Assembly: GCA_001915385.1 (NCBI GenBank)
Contig: MNQK01000013.1
Location: 1-63,034 of the forward strand
Direction: 5' to 3'
Length of the DNA stretch: 63,034 nucleotides
DNA from: Bacteroidales bacterium 52_46
GTDB lineage: Bacteria > Bacteroidota > Bacteroidia > Bacteroidales > Muribaculaceae
Shown here piece after piece: positions 1 to 7,929 of this stretch. A program made the position numbers and the translations under genes. Each line of letters opens with the position of its first letter. The first letter of the stretch is position 1. The notes under the pieces were generated by a model. The model had not been told where the DNA came from, made no database searches, and was given only the letters and a program-made list of their open reading frames with translations.

Positions 1-216
1 AAACTCTTTTTTTATTCGCTTTGTCATTGCTAATTATATTTGGTAATAGAATAACAGCCAGGATGGAAAAAAGATGTTGAAAGATTGACCAGTAGTAGGA
101 GCAGCCCTACATTATACAATATAACTTACATTATGCAACTTATGACTGCCTATATCAGCTTTGCAATTTTCGGAATTTCAAAACAATCTATTTTTCTGAT
201 GAAAATTTGTTTCGGG

Positions 217-251
217 TAATTTTGTGATTCCGAGAAAAAAGCGTAACTTTG
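217..251 (+). promoter_or_regulatory. Bacteroidetes-type promoter of rpsP
   Basis: A TTTG (221-224) lies 19 bases before TAACTTTG (244-251). This matches the -33 TTTG and -7 TAnnTTTG consensus of Bacteroidetes sigma-ABfr promoters. It leaves an AT-rich leader of about 45 bases before the rpsP start with no Shine-Dalgarno, as is usual in this phylum. Bases 1-216 hold no coding region that I can support. Confidence 0.7.
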
Positions 252-304
252 TGCCGCTTCAAAACAATACAAAACCAAATCAAATCAATTAAACAAATTA
301 ATTA

Positions 305-868
305 ATGGCAACAAAAATCAGATTACAACGCCACGGTCGCAAGAACTACGCGTTTTATCCTATTGTAATCGCCGATAGCAGAGCACCACGAGATGGTAAA
401 TTTATTGAAAGGATAGGTTCTTATAATCCTAACACTAATCCTGCTACAATAACTTTGAATTTCGAACGGGCTTTGTATTGGGTCAATGTCGGCGCACAAC
501 CTACCGACACCGTACGCACTATCCTCTCCAACGAGGGCGTTCTGCTGATGAAACATCTCCAGGGCGGTGTAAAGAAAGGTGCTTTTGACGAAGCTGAAGC
601 TCAACGTCGTTTCGACGCCTGGAAAAGCAAAAAACAGGCTGCCGTTGACGCCGTCAAGTCTTCTATGGCCGACAAAAAAGCTCTCGACGCTAAAACACGT
701 CTTGAGGCCGAGCAAGCTAAGAACAAGGCAAAAGCTGAGGTCGTAGCTAAGAAAAAAGCTGAAATCGCCGCCGCTAAAGCTGAGGCTGAAGCAGCAGCAA
801 AAGCAGAGGCAGAAGCTGCCGCAGCCGCAACTGAGGAAACAGCAGCCGAAGCTCCCGCCGCAGAATAA
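305..868 (+). CDS. rpsP: 30S ribosomal protein S16 (bS16), long-tailed
   Basis: bS16 helps assemble the small ribosomal subunit body. The first ~85 residues are the conserved S16 fold: MATKIRLQRHGRK at the start, the IVIADSRAPRDGKFIERIG motif, then a strand near NPATITLN. Most bacterial S16 proteins stop at 80-90 residues. This one has 187, because about 100 extra residues rich in Ala, Lys and Glu follow, probably a long charged helix plus a low-complexity Ala/Glu tail. Extended S16 tails are known in Bacteroidetes. The gene stands alone between its own promoter and a strong hairpin terminator. Identity is near certain; the role of the tail is unknown. Confidence 0.97.
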   Translation: MATKIRLQRHGRKNYAFYPIVIADSRAPRDGKFIERIGSYNPNTNPATITLNFERALYWVNVGAQPTDTVRTILSNEGVLLMKHLQGGVKKGAFDEAEAQRRFDAWKSKKQAAVDAVKSSMADKKALDAKTRLEAEQAKNKAKAEVVAKKKAEIAAAKAEAEAAAKAEAEAAAAATEETAAEAPAAE

Positions 869-914
869 TTCAGCTTCCTTGCAGCATTCGACTTCACGTC
901 GATACAAAAAAGCT

Positions 915-955
915 AAAAAGTGCCCGCCGATAAAGTTATCGTGCGGGCACTTTTC
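915..955 (+). terminator. Rho-independent terminator after rpsP
   Basis: AAAAGTGCCCGC (916-927) pairs perfectly with GCGGGCACTTTT (943-954) across a 15-base loop. The stem ends in T residues and begins in A residues, so it could work in both directions. It sits 47 bases after the rpsP stop. Confidence 0.85.
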
Positions 956-1011
956 TTATTCATTAAGAGATTGTCATGCAGATACGCAAATTGCAGTGAC
1001 AGTTACTTAAT

Positions 1012-1322
1012 GGGGCGAGGGCGTCTCGCCCTCGTGGTATTATTCTTAATCACAGAAAATTACGGCTCAGACCGAAATTGCAGTTCATGATAATATGACA
1101 ATTGCCGGCTTTATTGTCCGCGGTTAATCATCGCCTTTGGCGCTTTGCTATGCAAAGAAACCACGACTACTACATGATTGATTCATAGCGTGTTATAGTA
1201 GCCGCGGTTTTTAACCGCGGAAAGCTATATAAAATGGAACTGTAATATGCACTGTAATTTCGGATTGAGGCAAAATTACGGCTCAATCCGAAATTACCAC
1301 GGGGGCGAGACGCCCCCGCTCC
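1012..1322. repeat. Composite nested palindromic repeat (families A and B)
   Basis: Outer arms carry the GGGCGTCTCGCCC-type palindrome of family A: 1012-1040 on the left and 1295-1322 on the right as its inverse. Between them sits a family B element (1109-1225) with paired CCGCGGTTAA / TTAACCGCGG ends and the ACTACTACATGATTGATT / TTATAGTAGCC core. A further small hairpin, ATTTCGGATTGAG / CTCAATCCGAAAT (1257-1294), lies just inside the right arm. One palindrome appears to have inserted into another. The rest of 869-1537 holds no gene; only a GGTGCATCAGA / TCTGATGCACC hairpin (1423-1450) downstream of rng stands out. Confidence 0.8.
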
Positions 1323-1537
1323 ATTCAACCCTGCTTAAGTAAACAGCTTTGGGACGGGTGCACTGCGATTTCGGCTTGAACGGGGGATGATAGATTGTGC
1401 GGGCAGTGGATAATAAGCAGGGGGTGCATCAGATTGGATTCTGATGCACCGCCTGTCTGGTTGTTGTCAGTTAAAATAGCGCGGGGTGACGTTTTATTTT
1501 ATGATCGTCACGACCGCGGATTGGTCGGTAAGTGAGG

Positions 1538-3160
1538 CTATTCCTCCTTTACTCTTTTCTTGGCTTTTTCTTTTGTTTTTGTCGAGGAGCTCTCAAGGTC
1601 TTTTTCTTCCTGCAGGTCAATCTCGTTACGTTTGTCATCGATGACGCGGTATTGCAGATAGGCAAGCGACTGGTCGGGCATTATGCGGAAATTTCCGCCA
1701 ATTTCACGGCGCCATTTGCGTGCTATCGAGAACAGTCCACGGTTGATATAAGCATCGACGAACGGATGCACATACATTGTGAATTTTTTGACATTGAGTG
1801 TGCCGACGAGGTACTCGAGCTTCTCTTTGAGGGTATCGGTGAAAAGGAGTGACGGCTGCACTTCCCCTTTCCCGAAGCATGAGGGACACTTCTCGGTAGT
1901 TGTTATGTCGAGAGCCGGGCGTACGCGCTGGCGTGTTATCTGCATCAGGCCGAATTTACTGAGCGGCAATATGTTGTGACGCGCACGGTCGTTGGCCATG
2001 ATTTCTTTCATGTGCTCGTAGAGCCGCTGTCGGTGCTCGCTCTTGTTCATGTCGATGAAGTCGATGACGATGATGCCGCCCATGTCGCGGAGACGGAGCT
2101 GGCGCGCTATTTCGTCGGCTGCACGCAGATTGACTTCAAGGGCGTTGCTTTCCTGGTCGGCAGATGCTTTTGTGCGGTTGCCGGAGTTGACATCTATGAC
2201 ATGCAGAGCCTCGGTATGCTCGATTATGATATACGCGCCCGATTTAAATGATACAGTTTTGCCAAACGACGATTTTATCTGTTTGGTGATGTTGAATTTA
2301 TCGAAAATCGGTTCAGGCTTGTCGTAGAGTTTCACTATATCACGACGCTCGGGGGCTATGAGACTCACATATTTCTGTATCTGCGCCATAGCGTCGGCAT
2401 CATTGACATGAACCGCTTCGAAATCGGGTGAGAATATGTCGCGCAACACTCCTACAATACGGCTTTCCTCCTCAAAAATCAGTGCGGGAGCCGCAGCCTT
2501 CTGTGCTTTGGCAAGAGTGGATTCCCAACATTCGAGAAGAGTCTTCAGCTCGTGGTTCAGGTCGGCCACACGTTTTCCTTCGGCCGAAGTGCGTATTATA
2601 ATTCCGAAATTTTTCGGGCGGATACTTTCGACAAGCTGACGGAGACGGAGTTTCTCCTCGGTCGACTTGATTTTTTGCGAAATGGAAATTTTATCGCTGA
2701 ACGGTATGAGCACGAGGTATCGTCCGGTAAATGTAATTTCGGTGGTGAGACGCGGGCCTTTTGACGATATAGGCTCTTTGACAATCTGCACGAGCAGTTC
2801 GCGTCCCGACGTGAGAAGGTCGGCTATGGATCCGTGTTTGTCAATGTCCGGACCGAGTTTGAGTTTCGAGAGTTGCGGAATGCGTTTTTTATCTTCAAGC
2901 AGCTGGTCTACAAAACTTGAATAGGAAGAGAAGTGAGGGCCAAGGTCAAGGTAATGAAGGAAAGCGTCTTTCTCGTAGCCGACATTGACAAAGGCGGCAT
3001 TCAGTCCCGGCATGAGTTTCTTCACTTTAGCCAGATAGATGTCGCCGACAGCGTAGGCAAGATTGCGCGACTCTTTCTGCAGGGACACAAGGCGTCCCTC
3101 CTCGGTAAGCGCAATCGAAACCTCATTGGGCTGTACGTCTACAATTAATTCGCTTTTCAT
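1538..3160 (-). CDS. rng: Ribonuclease E/G family endoribonuclease (RNase G type)
   Basis: Single-strand-specific endoribonuclease acting in rRNA 5' processing and mRNA decay. An S1-like RNA-binding region covers about residues 38-130. The DNase I-like catalytic core has the two Mg-binding aspartates in HVIDVNSG (D323) and IVIDFIDM (D367). The Zn-link CPSC (C425, C428) joins subunits. At 540 residues it is RNase G-sized and lacks the long degradosome scaffold of E. coli RNase E; a basic tail of Lys/Glu residues ends it. It lies downstream of HU and the bS22-like gene on the same strand, a common order in Bacteroidales. Confidence 0.95.
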   Translation of the reverse strand: MKSELIVDVQPNEVSIALTEEGRLVSLQKESRNLAYAVGDIYLAKVKKLMPGLNAAFVNVGYEKDAFLHYLDLGPHFSSYSSFVDQLLEDKKRIPQLSKLKLGPDIDKHGSIADLLTSGRELLVQIVKEPISSKGPRLTTEITFTGRYLVLIPFSDKISISQKIKSTEEKLRLRQLVESIRPKNFGIIIRTSAEGKRVADLNHELKTLLECWESTLAKAQKAAAPALIFEEESRIVGVLRDIFSPDFEAVHVNDADAMAQIQKYVSLIAPERRDIVKLYDKPEPIFDKFNITKQIKSSFGKTVSFKSGAYIIIEHTEALHVIDVNSGNRTKASADQESNALEVNLRAADEIARQLRLRDMGGIIVIDFIDMNKSEHRQRLYEHMKEIMANDRARHNILPLSKFGLMQITRQRVRPALDITTTEKCPSCFGKGEVQPSLLFTDTLKEKLEYLVGTLNVKKFTMYVHPFVDAYINRGLFSIARKWRREIGGNFRIMPDQSLAYLQYRVIDDKRNEIDLQEEKDLESSSTKTKEKAKKRVKEE

Positions 3161-3332
3161 TGGTTGGGTTTAAATTATGCATGCGGTCGGTAGCGGCCGA
3201 TGCCTGATTAGGGATACCGACGCCATGCGGGCGCGGCTTTCATTTATAAAAAACGCAAGAACAAACTTATTGACAACAACCGCTTGGCGGAATATCATAT
3301 AAGTTTGTCCTGTATAGCGTTATGTCATGAGA

Positions 3333-3422
3333 TTATTTCTTCTTGTGACGATTTTTTCTCAGACGTTTTTTACGTTTGTGAGTAGCCATCTTGTGGCCTT
3401 TTCTTTTTTTACCGCTGGGCAT
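3333..3422 (-). CDS. bS22-like 29-residue basic protein (AURKAIP1/COX24 domain)
   Basis: This tiny gene encodes 29 residues, starts MPSGKKRKGHKMATHK and ends in RHKKK; well over half of its residues are Lys, Arg or His. It matches the short AURKAIP1/COX24-domain proteins that I recall annotated in Bacteroidetes, related to mitochondrial mS38 and mycobacterial bS22, which sit on the small ribosomal subunit. It lies between HU and rng, on the same strand, 78 bases after the HU stop and about 170 bases before rng. Ribosomal placement is inferred from family resemblance. Its size and composition mean that most gene callers would miss it. Confidence 0.8.
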   Translation of the reverse strand: MPSGKKRKGHKMATHKRKKRLRKNRHKKK

Positions 3423-3500
3423 TTTGATGTAACGATTAAAAAGTTTATAAATAAATGACTAATTCTCTTTCGGGGGTCGGGCCGAAGCCGTTACCCGGTA

Positions 3501-3773
3501 TTATTTTACATCTTCCATGAACACTTTGGCCGGTTTGAAAGCCGGGATATTGTGCTCGGGGATGATGATTGTAGTATTTTTAGAGATGTTGCGGGCTGTC
3601 TTTTCAGAACGTTTCTTGATGATGAAGCTACCGAAGCCGCGGAGATATACGTTATCACCATGAGCGAGGGAGTCTTTCACCACATCCATGAAATTTTCGA
3701 TGGTGACGAGTACGTTGGCCTTTTCAAGACCCGTACGTTTAGCGATTTCGTTAACGATGTCTGCTTTAGTCAT
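3501..3773 (-). CDS. hup: HU-family DNA-binding protein
   Basis: A 90-residue nucleoid protein of the HU/IHF fold. The N-terminal helices start MTKADIVNEIAKRTG. The DNA-binding arm region contains LRGFGSFIIKKR, then ARNISKNTTIIIPEHN with the usual intercalating proline region, and PAFKPAKVF near the end. HU bends DNA and compacts the chromosome as a dimer. It is probably the first gene of a unit that continues through the bS22-like ORF to rng. Confidence 0.93.
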   Translation of the reverse strand: MTKADIVNEIAKRTGLEKANVLVTIENFMDVVKDSLAHGDNVYLRGFGSFIIKKRSEKTARNISKNTTIIIPEHNIPAFKPAKVFMEDVK

Positions 3774-3928
3774 TGTTGTACGTGATTTTTTAATTATAGG
3801 TTAATATATTTGTTTGCAAGCATTTAGTGGTGCAAAATCGTCCGGTGTCGTTTTGCAGATGCAAATATCGCATTTTTTTTTTAATTGTGTGCAATTTTAT
3901 GCACAAAATTTTAATAAACTTCAATCTT

Positions 3929-4711
3929 TTACCAATTTAGCAACGTGTCGAGATGGCGTATTACCCCTATTTCGCGTCGTTCGATTACGATTTTTTCATC
4001 GGGTGCATGCGGGGCATATAATATGGCGTGCCACCCGGCCCGCACGGCACCGGCTATATCGGTGTCGGGATTATCGCCGATCATCAGCGAGCCGGCGGCT
4101 GTGGCTCCGGCCTGTTCAAGGGCATATTCATATATGCGCCGGTCCGGTTTATTGACATTGATATCGTCGCTGAGCACTATCTTGTCGACCAGATGGCCGA
4201 TACCCGACGACCGGAGTTTTTCGTGCTGGACTCCGCGGAAACCGTTGGAAAGGATACCGATATGGAAACCGCGCTCTTTCAGATGGGAAAGAGCAGCGGC
4301 TGCTCCATCGACAAGCAGTCCCGTGGCGCCGAGCATGGCGAGATAGTCGACATCGAGCAGCGGATTGAGGCGCCGGTTTTCCTCCTCGGGGACGCCTCCT
4401 TCAAGCAACGGCAGATAAAATCGGTCGAACCGCAGTTGCTGCTGCGTAATCATGGCGGCGTTGTATAGTTTCCAGAGAGCGGAGTTGTGGCGGTGATAGA
4501 CTTCGGTCCACTGCTCCACGCTACTGAAAAAGCGGTCAAGGCGATACTTGTCGTACACGCCGCGAAGGGCTATGAGCGACGAGGCGGCAAAGTCGTAGAG
4601 CGTGTCGTCGAGGTCGAACCATATCCAGGTCACGCCTGCCGGCGCTTTGACTGCGTCAGACGCGCCATGAGCGCGCACGGTGCCGTCGGAAATCATTTCG
4701 GTATCACGCAT
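3929..4711 (-). CDS. HAD-superfamily hydrolase, YjjG-like nucleotidase
   Basis: HAD phosphatase of 260 residues. Motif I is WFDLDDTLYDF, with the nucleophile Asp and the acid/base Asp two residues later. Motif II is in GILSNGF, motif III is the Lys in DDINVNKPDRR, and motif IV is MIGDNPDTDIAGA. The helical cap between motifs I and II resembles YjjG, which removes phosphate from non-canonical pyrimidine nucleotides; the true substrate is not shown by sequence. A ~28-residue N-terminal extension precedes motif I, so a start further in is possible. Its 5' end overlaps the upstream transporter by 8 bases, which suggests translational coupling. Confidence 0.85.
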   Translation of the reverse strand: MRDTEMISDGTVRAHGASDAVKAPAGVTWIWFDLDDTLYDFAASSLIALRGVYDKYRLDRFFSSVEQWTEVYHRHNSALWKLYNAAMITQQQLRFDRFYLPLLEGGVPEEENRRLNPLLDVDYLAMLGATGLLVDGAAAALSHLKERGFHIGILSNGFRGVQHEKLRSSGIGHLVDKIVLSDDINVNKPDRRIYEYALEQAGATAAGSLMIGDNPDTDIAGAVRAGWHAILYAPHAPDEKIVIERREIGVIRHLDTLLNW

Positions 4712-5360
4712 GCCCCACCATCCTTTCCACCTTACGCAACCTGCCTACCGCAAGAATCGTGACAGGGAGTATCATCACTTCATATAACGTCTTTATGACG
4801 GCCTGTGTGACCATAAGCGAGACTATCATGCGCCACGACAGCACTCCGCCGAAGGCTATCGGGAAAAATATCAACGAATCGATACTCTCGCCGTAGACTG
4901 TCGACAATATGGCGCGGAATGAGAATCGTCGCGCATCGTTGCCCGAACGCTTCATGCGCTCCATCGTATAGGCATTGACCATGGAGCCGCACAGGAACGC
5001 GAGGAAACTCGCCGCAACGATGCGCGGCACTCCGCCGTAGATTTCCTGCATGGCCGTCTGCGATGTCCACTCCGCCGAGCCCGGGAGCGCGATTGACAGC
5101 TGGAGGGCAAGCGTCACAAACAGGCTCGAAGCAAATCCGAGCCATATCATGAGTTTGGCGCGCTGAAATCCGTAGACCTCAACCACACAGTCATTTATTA
5201 TGTAAGAAAGAGGAAATATTATCACCCCGGCGGTGATAGTCAGCGGTCCGAGGTCGATTGTCTTGATTTCCACAAGATTGGCTACTATCAGACATATACA
5301 GAATGTCAGGACGAGCACGAGATAAAGCGCCGATACTTGGCGGTTGGCTAATTGTTTCAT
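4704..5360 (-). CDS. yhhQ: Queuosine precursor transporter (YhhQ/VUT family)
   Basis: A 218-residue integral membrane protein with about six hydrophobic segments. It has the family signatures FPLSYIINDCVVEVYGF near residues 50-65 and STVYGESIDSLIFF near 155-170. The family imports preQ0/preQ1 for tRNA queuosine. No preQ1 riboswitch was recognised in the 225 bases upstream, which instead contain a family D palindrome remnant. The HAD gene overlaps its 3' end, so the two are probably co-transcribed. Confidence 0.85.
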   Translation of the reverse strand: MKQLANRQVSALYLVLVLTFCICLIVANLVEIKTIDLGPLTITAGVIIFPLSYIINDCVVEVYGFQRAKLMIWLGFASSLFVTLALQLSIALPGSAEWTSQTAMQEIYGGVPRIVAASFLAFLCGSMVNAYTMERMKRSGNDARRFSFRAILSTVYGESIDSLIFFPIAFGGVLSWRMIVSLMVTQAVIKTLYEVMILPVTILAVGRLRKVERMVGHA

Positions 5361-5431
5361 TTTTTCTTGTTTTTAACGAGGTAGCAAGCACTCTTGGAGG
5401 GTGGGAGGCGAGTTGACAGGCGGACGATTTT

Positions 5432-5459
5432 CCGGACGCACAGACCGTGCGTTCCTACA
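5432..5459. repeat. Family D palindrome (single arm)
   Basis: Contains CCGGACGCACAGACCGTGCG followed by TTCCTACA. The same GGACGCACAGACCGTGCGTCC unit occurs at 51723-51748 and, partly, at 49744-49775. It is itself a near-palindrome. Here only one arm is present, in the gap between the divergent yhhQ and the lipoprotein gene. Confidence 0.6.
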
Positions 5460-5585
5460 ATGTCGTGCGAGTTTTGCAGTTATGCAACACCCTCGGATTC
5501 CGGTAACGGAGGCGCAAAGGTAGTGATTTTATATTTATAAAGCAATAATCCATATATGTTTCCGTTATTTTATTGACATAAATCA

Positions 5586-7034
5586 ATGAATATATCAATG
5601 AAGCGAAAAATATCAATATATCTTACTGTAATAGCGGCCATCGCGGCATGCATGCTGACGTCGTGCATCGAAGACGGTGTCACAACATCGCCGTCCGACC
5701 AGCCGGCATTCTCGGTCGATACTCTCCGAATGGGTGAGATTTACACTCTCGAGGGCTCGCCTACACGCCGTTTCACCGTCTATAACCGTCACGACAAGAT
5801 ACTGAACATAAGCCACATATCCCTCCGCGACGACAACGACGGCTATTTCCGTCTCAACGTCGACGGATTTTCGGGCAAATCGTTCAGCGACATCGAGATA
5901 CGTCCCAACGATTCCATCCTCGTGTTTGTGGAGGCGACCCTGCCTGAGAACGGACGCGACGACCTGCTGGAGGTAGAGCGTCATCTCGACTTCATCACCA
6001 ACGGTGTGACATCGACAGTGGTGCTCAACATACAGGGGCAGGATGTCGTAAGATACGACGGATTAGACATTACCGGCAACACGGTATGGAACGCTGCAAA
6101 ACCGTATCTCATATCCGACACCGTAAGAATTGCCCCCGGCGCCACGCTTACGCTCGAAGCCGGGACGAAAGTGCGCATGAAGGACAAGTCGGCATTCAAG
6201 GTGGAGGGCACGCTGCTCGCATCCGGCACTCCCGACGCGCAGGTCGAGATAACCGGCTACCGCACGGGCAATGTGGCTGCCGCCATACCCTACGAGCTCA
6301 TGTCGGGACAATGGGGAGGAATATATTTCACGTCGACATCACGCGGCAACAGCATGTCGCATACCTCGATACGCAACAGCTCCGACGGGCTGACACTGTC
6401 GTCCATCGAATCGGGCGACACCCCCGCCCTCACGCTCACAAACTGCCAGGTGCGCAACACCACCAACTATATCATAGACTCATACCATGCCAACGTCAGG
6501 GCAGTCGGCTGCGAACTGACCGATGCTTCGCAGGGAATATTGAAACTCACGGGCGGCAAGCATATATTCAACCACTGCACGATAGCCAATTACTATCTGT
6601 TCACGGTGCTCGGCGGTCCGGCCATACAGCTTGCGCATCTCAGCCCCGACGACGCTGACGAGGAGAGCGGACAGAAGCCGTTCATATCAGCCGACTTCAC
6701 CAACACCATCGTCTACGGCAACGGTACGGAATTTTCACATGGCGACCTTACCGGCACATCCGTCACAATGCGGCGTTGCATATTCAAGAGCAAGGGGACT
6801 GACGACGACAACTTCATCAACTGCCTGTGGGACACCGACCCGCTTTACTACACCGTGCGCAATGAATACCTGTTCGACTACCGCCTTAAGCCCGAGTCGC
6901 CGGCCATAGGCGCAGCCGATGCGGCCTACGACACCTTCGGGTTCACGGCCGACCGCTACGGCGAAAGCGTCCATTCACCCGCCGATATAGGCGCCTACAC
7001 ATTCGTTGCTCCCGAACAGCAGGATATTCCTTAA
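5586..7034 (+). CDS. Right-handed beta-helix lipoprotein, function unknown
   Basis: Secreted lipoprotein of 482 residues (or 478 from the second Met at 5598, which looks better placed). A signal peptide ends in the lipobox LTSC (C27 from the first Met). Residues ~40-150 look like an immunoglobulin-type domain (FTVYNRHDKILNISHISL). From ~155 on, repeated short strands (TLTLEAGTKVRMKD, HTSIRNSSDGLTLSS, HIFNHCTIANYYLF) form a parallel beta-helix as in pectate-lyase-like proteins. No catalytic residues can be assigned. Surface carbohydrate binding is possible but not shown. It is monocistronic. Confidence 0.7.
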   Translation: MNISMKRKISIYLTVIAAIAACMLTSCIEDGVTTSPSDQPAFSVDTLRMGEIYTLEGSPTRRFTVYNRHDKILNISHISLRDDNDGYFRLNVDGFSGKSFSDIEIRPNDSILVFVEATLPENGRDDLLEVERHLDFITNGVTSTVVLNIQGQDVVRYDGLDITGNTVWNAAKPYLISDTVRIAPGATLTLEAGTKVRMKDKSAFKVEGTLLASGTPDAQVEITGYRTGNVAAAIPYELMSGQWGGIYFTSTSRGNSMSHTSIRNSSDGLTLSSIESGDTPALTLTNCQVRNTTNYIIDSYHANVRAVGCELTDASQGILKLTGGKHIFNHCTIANYYLFTVLGGPAIQLAHLSPDDADEESGQKPFISADFTNTIVYGNGTEFSHGDLTGTSVTMRRCIFKSKGTDDDNFINCLWDTDPLYYTVRNEYLFDYRLKPESPAIGAADAAYDTFGFTADRYGESVHSPADIGAYTFVAPEQQDIP

Positions 7035-7400
7035 GGCTGCGAAGTAAAATATTGGACAAATGTCATGCCTGAGGGAATGGAGAGCTTCGAGCGGAGCCGC
7101 TGGCGGCTCTTCTTTACCGAATCAGGCTGAATGCTCAGGATACGAGCTATTTCCTTGGTGTCAAGCCCGATGCTGAGCAATGAGCACAGACGCAGTTCGT
7201 ATGCTGTCAGTCCGGGATGACGACGGAGCAGTTCTTCGGTGAAACCCGGCCGCACTTGCGTGAATGCAGTTTCAAATGCCTCCATACCGGCAATCTTTTC
7301 CGAGTCATCATTGCCGGCACTGCGCAGACATGCAGCCGCGAGCTGCCGGCTGGTATGGTGGAGCGACGCTTCAAGAGCGCATTTCTGACGCCGGTTCACG
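7031..7400 (-). pseudogene. 3' remnant of a LuxR-type HTH regulator
   Basis: Only the C-terminal ~115 residues of a Bacteroidetes sensor-regulator remain. A coiled-coil end (QKCALEASLHHTSRQLAAAC) leads to the HTH with LTAYELRLCSLLSIGL, DTKEIARILSIQPDSVKK and SRQRLRSKLSI. The open frame continues upstream to 7726, but those ~110 residues are only the reverse complement of the other fossil. An ATG at 7285 could give an 84-residue HTH-only peptide. Its stop overlaps the stop of the beta-helix gene by a few bases. The lost portion would have held the sensor or TPR region. Confidence 0.7.
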
Positions 7401-7744
7401 CGACGATAAGCAGCAATGCTTTTGCCAATGACGACAAGATTGAGGCCATCGACTGCGTCACACTGGACGTGCCACAGCTTGCCGAGAGTGCTTTCACAGG
7501 CAATGTCTACGACAACTGCAAAGTAAACGTGCTTGGCGATAAGATACCGCTGTTCCGTGCCGCTGCCGGTTGGCGCAACTTTAAATGGTTCCTTGATGCG
7601 GGGGTTGACGACATCATTGCCGACGAAGATGCCGGTGAACCGATATACTTCAACCTGCGCGGTGACCCGATAGCCACTCCCGAGATACCGGGCATATACA
7701 TCGAACTCCGCAACGGCAAATCCCACAAGATATACGTGCAGTAA
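7388..7744 (+). pseudogene. 3' remnant of a BspA-like leucine-rich-repeat surface protein
   Basis: Reading from about 7388, the + strand encodes the tail of a BspA-type LRR protein: ISSNAFANDDKIEAIDC, then VNVLGDKIPLFRAAAGWRNF, then an acidic linker and YFNLRGDPIATPEIPGIYI ending NGKSHKIYVQ. Such endings (a folded NLxG...PGIYI...GK tail) are common on exported Bacteroidetes proteins. Upstream of 7388 the frame is antisense to the LuxR remnant, so the N-terminal LRR domain and signal peptide are gone. The two fossils meet head to head at about 7388-7400. Confidence 0.65.
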
Positions 7745-7799
7745 TAGTGGCCAAAAGTCGCACCAAATCGTGTTCCAATGCTGTTTCTTAAGCTGAGTT

Positions 7800-7886
7800 G
7801 ATAGGGGCGGGGGCGTCTCGCCCCCCGTGGTAACTTTAAGTGAATAAGAATAATATCACGGGGGCGAGACGCCCCCGCCCCTATCC
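7800..7886. repeat. Family A palindromic repeat, full copy
   Basis: GATAGGGGCGGGGGCGTCTC at the left is matched by the inverse GAGACGCCCCCGCCCCTATC at the right, around a 40-base AT-rich loop (TAACTTTAAGTGAATAAG). Further out, CTTAAGCTGAG before it and TGAAGTAAACAG after it resemble the outer arms of the 32.0 and 41.7 kb elements. It lies between the LRR fossil and the porin gene, whose 3' ends face each other. Confidence 0.8.
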
Positions 7887-7929
7887 ATGCACCTGAAGTA
7901 AACAGTACTGAATCGCGTCCATGCTATGC

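Noticed and set aside
7400..7726. N-terminal ~110 residues of a 231-residue minus-strand ORF ahead of the LuxR HTH
   Set aside because: They are the reverse complement of a recognisable LRR-protein tail and match no regulator domain, so the ORF is a chance fusion of two fossils.
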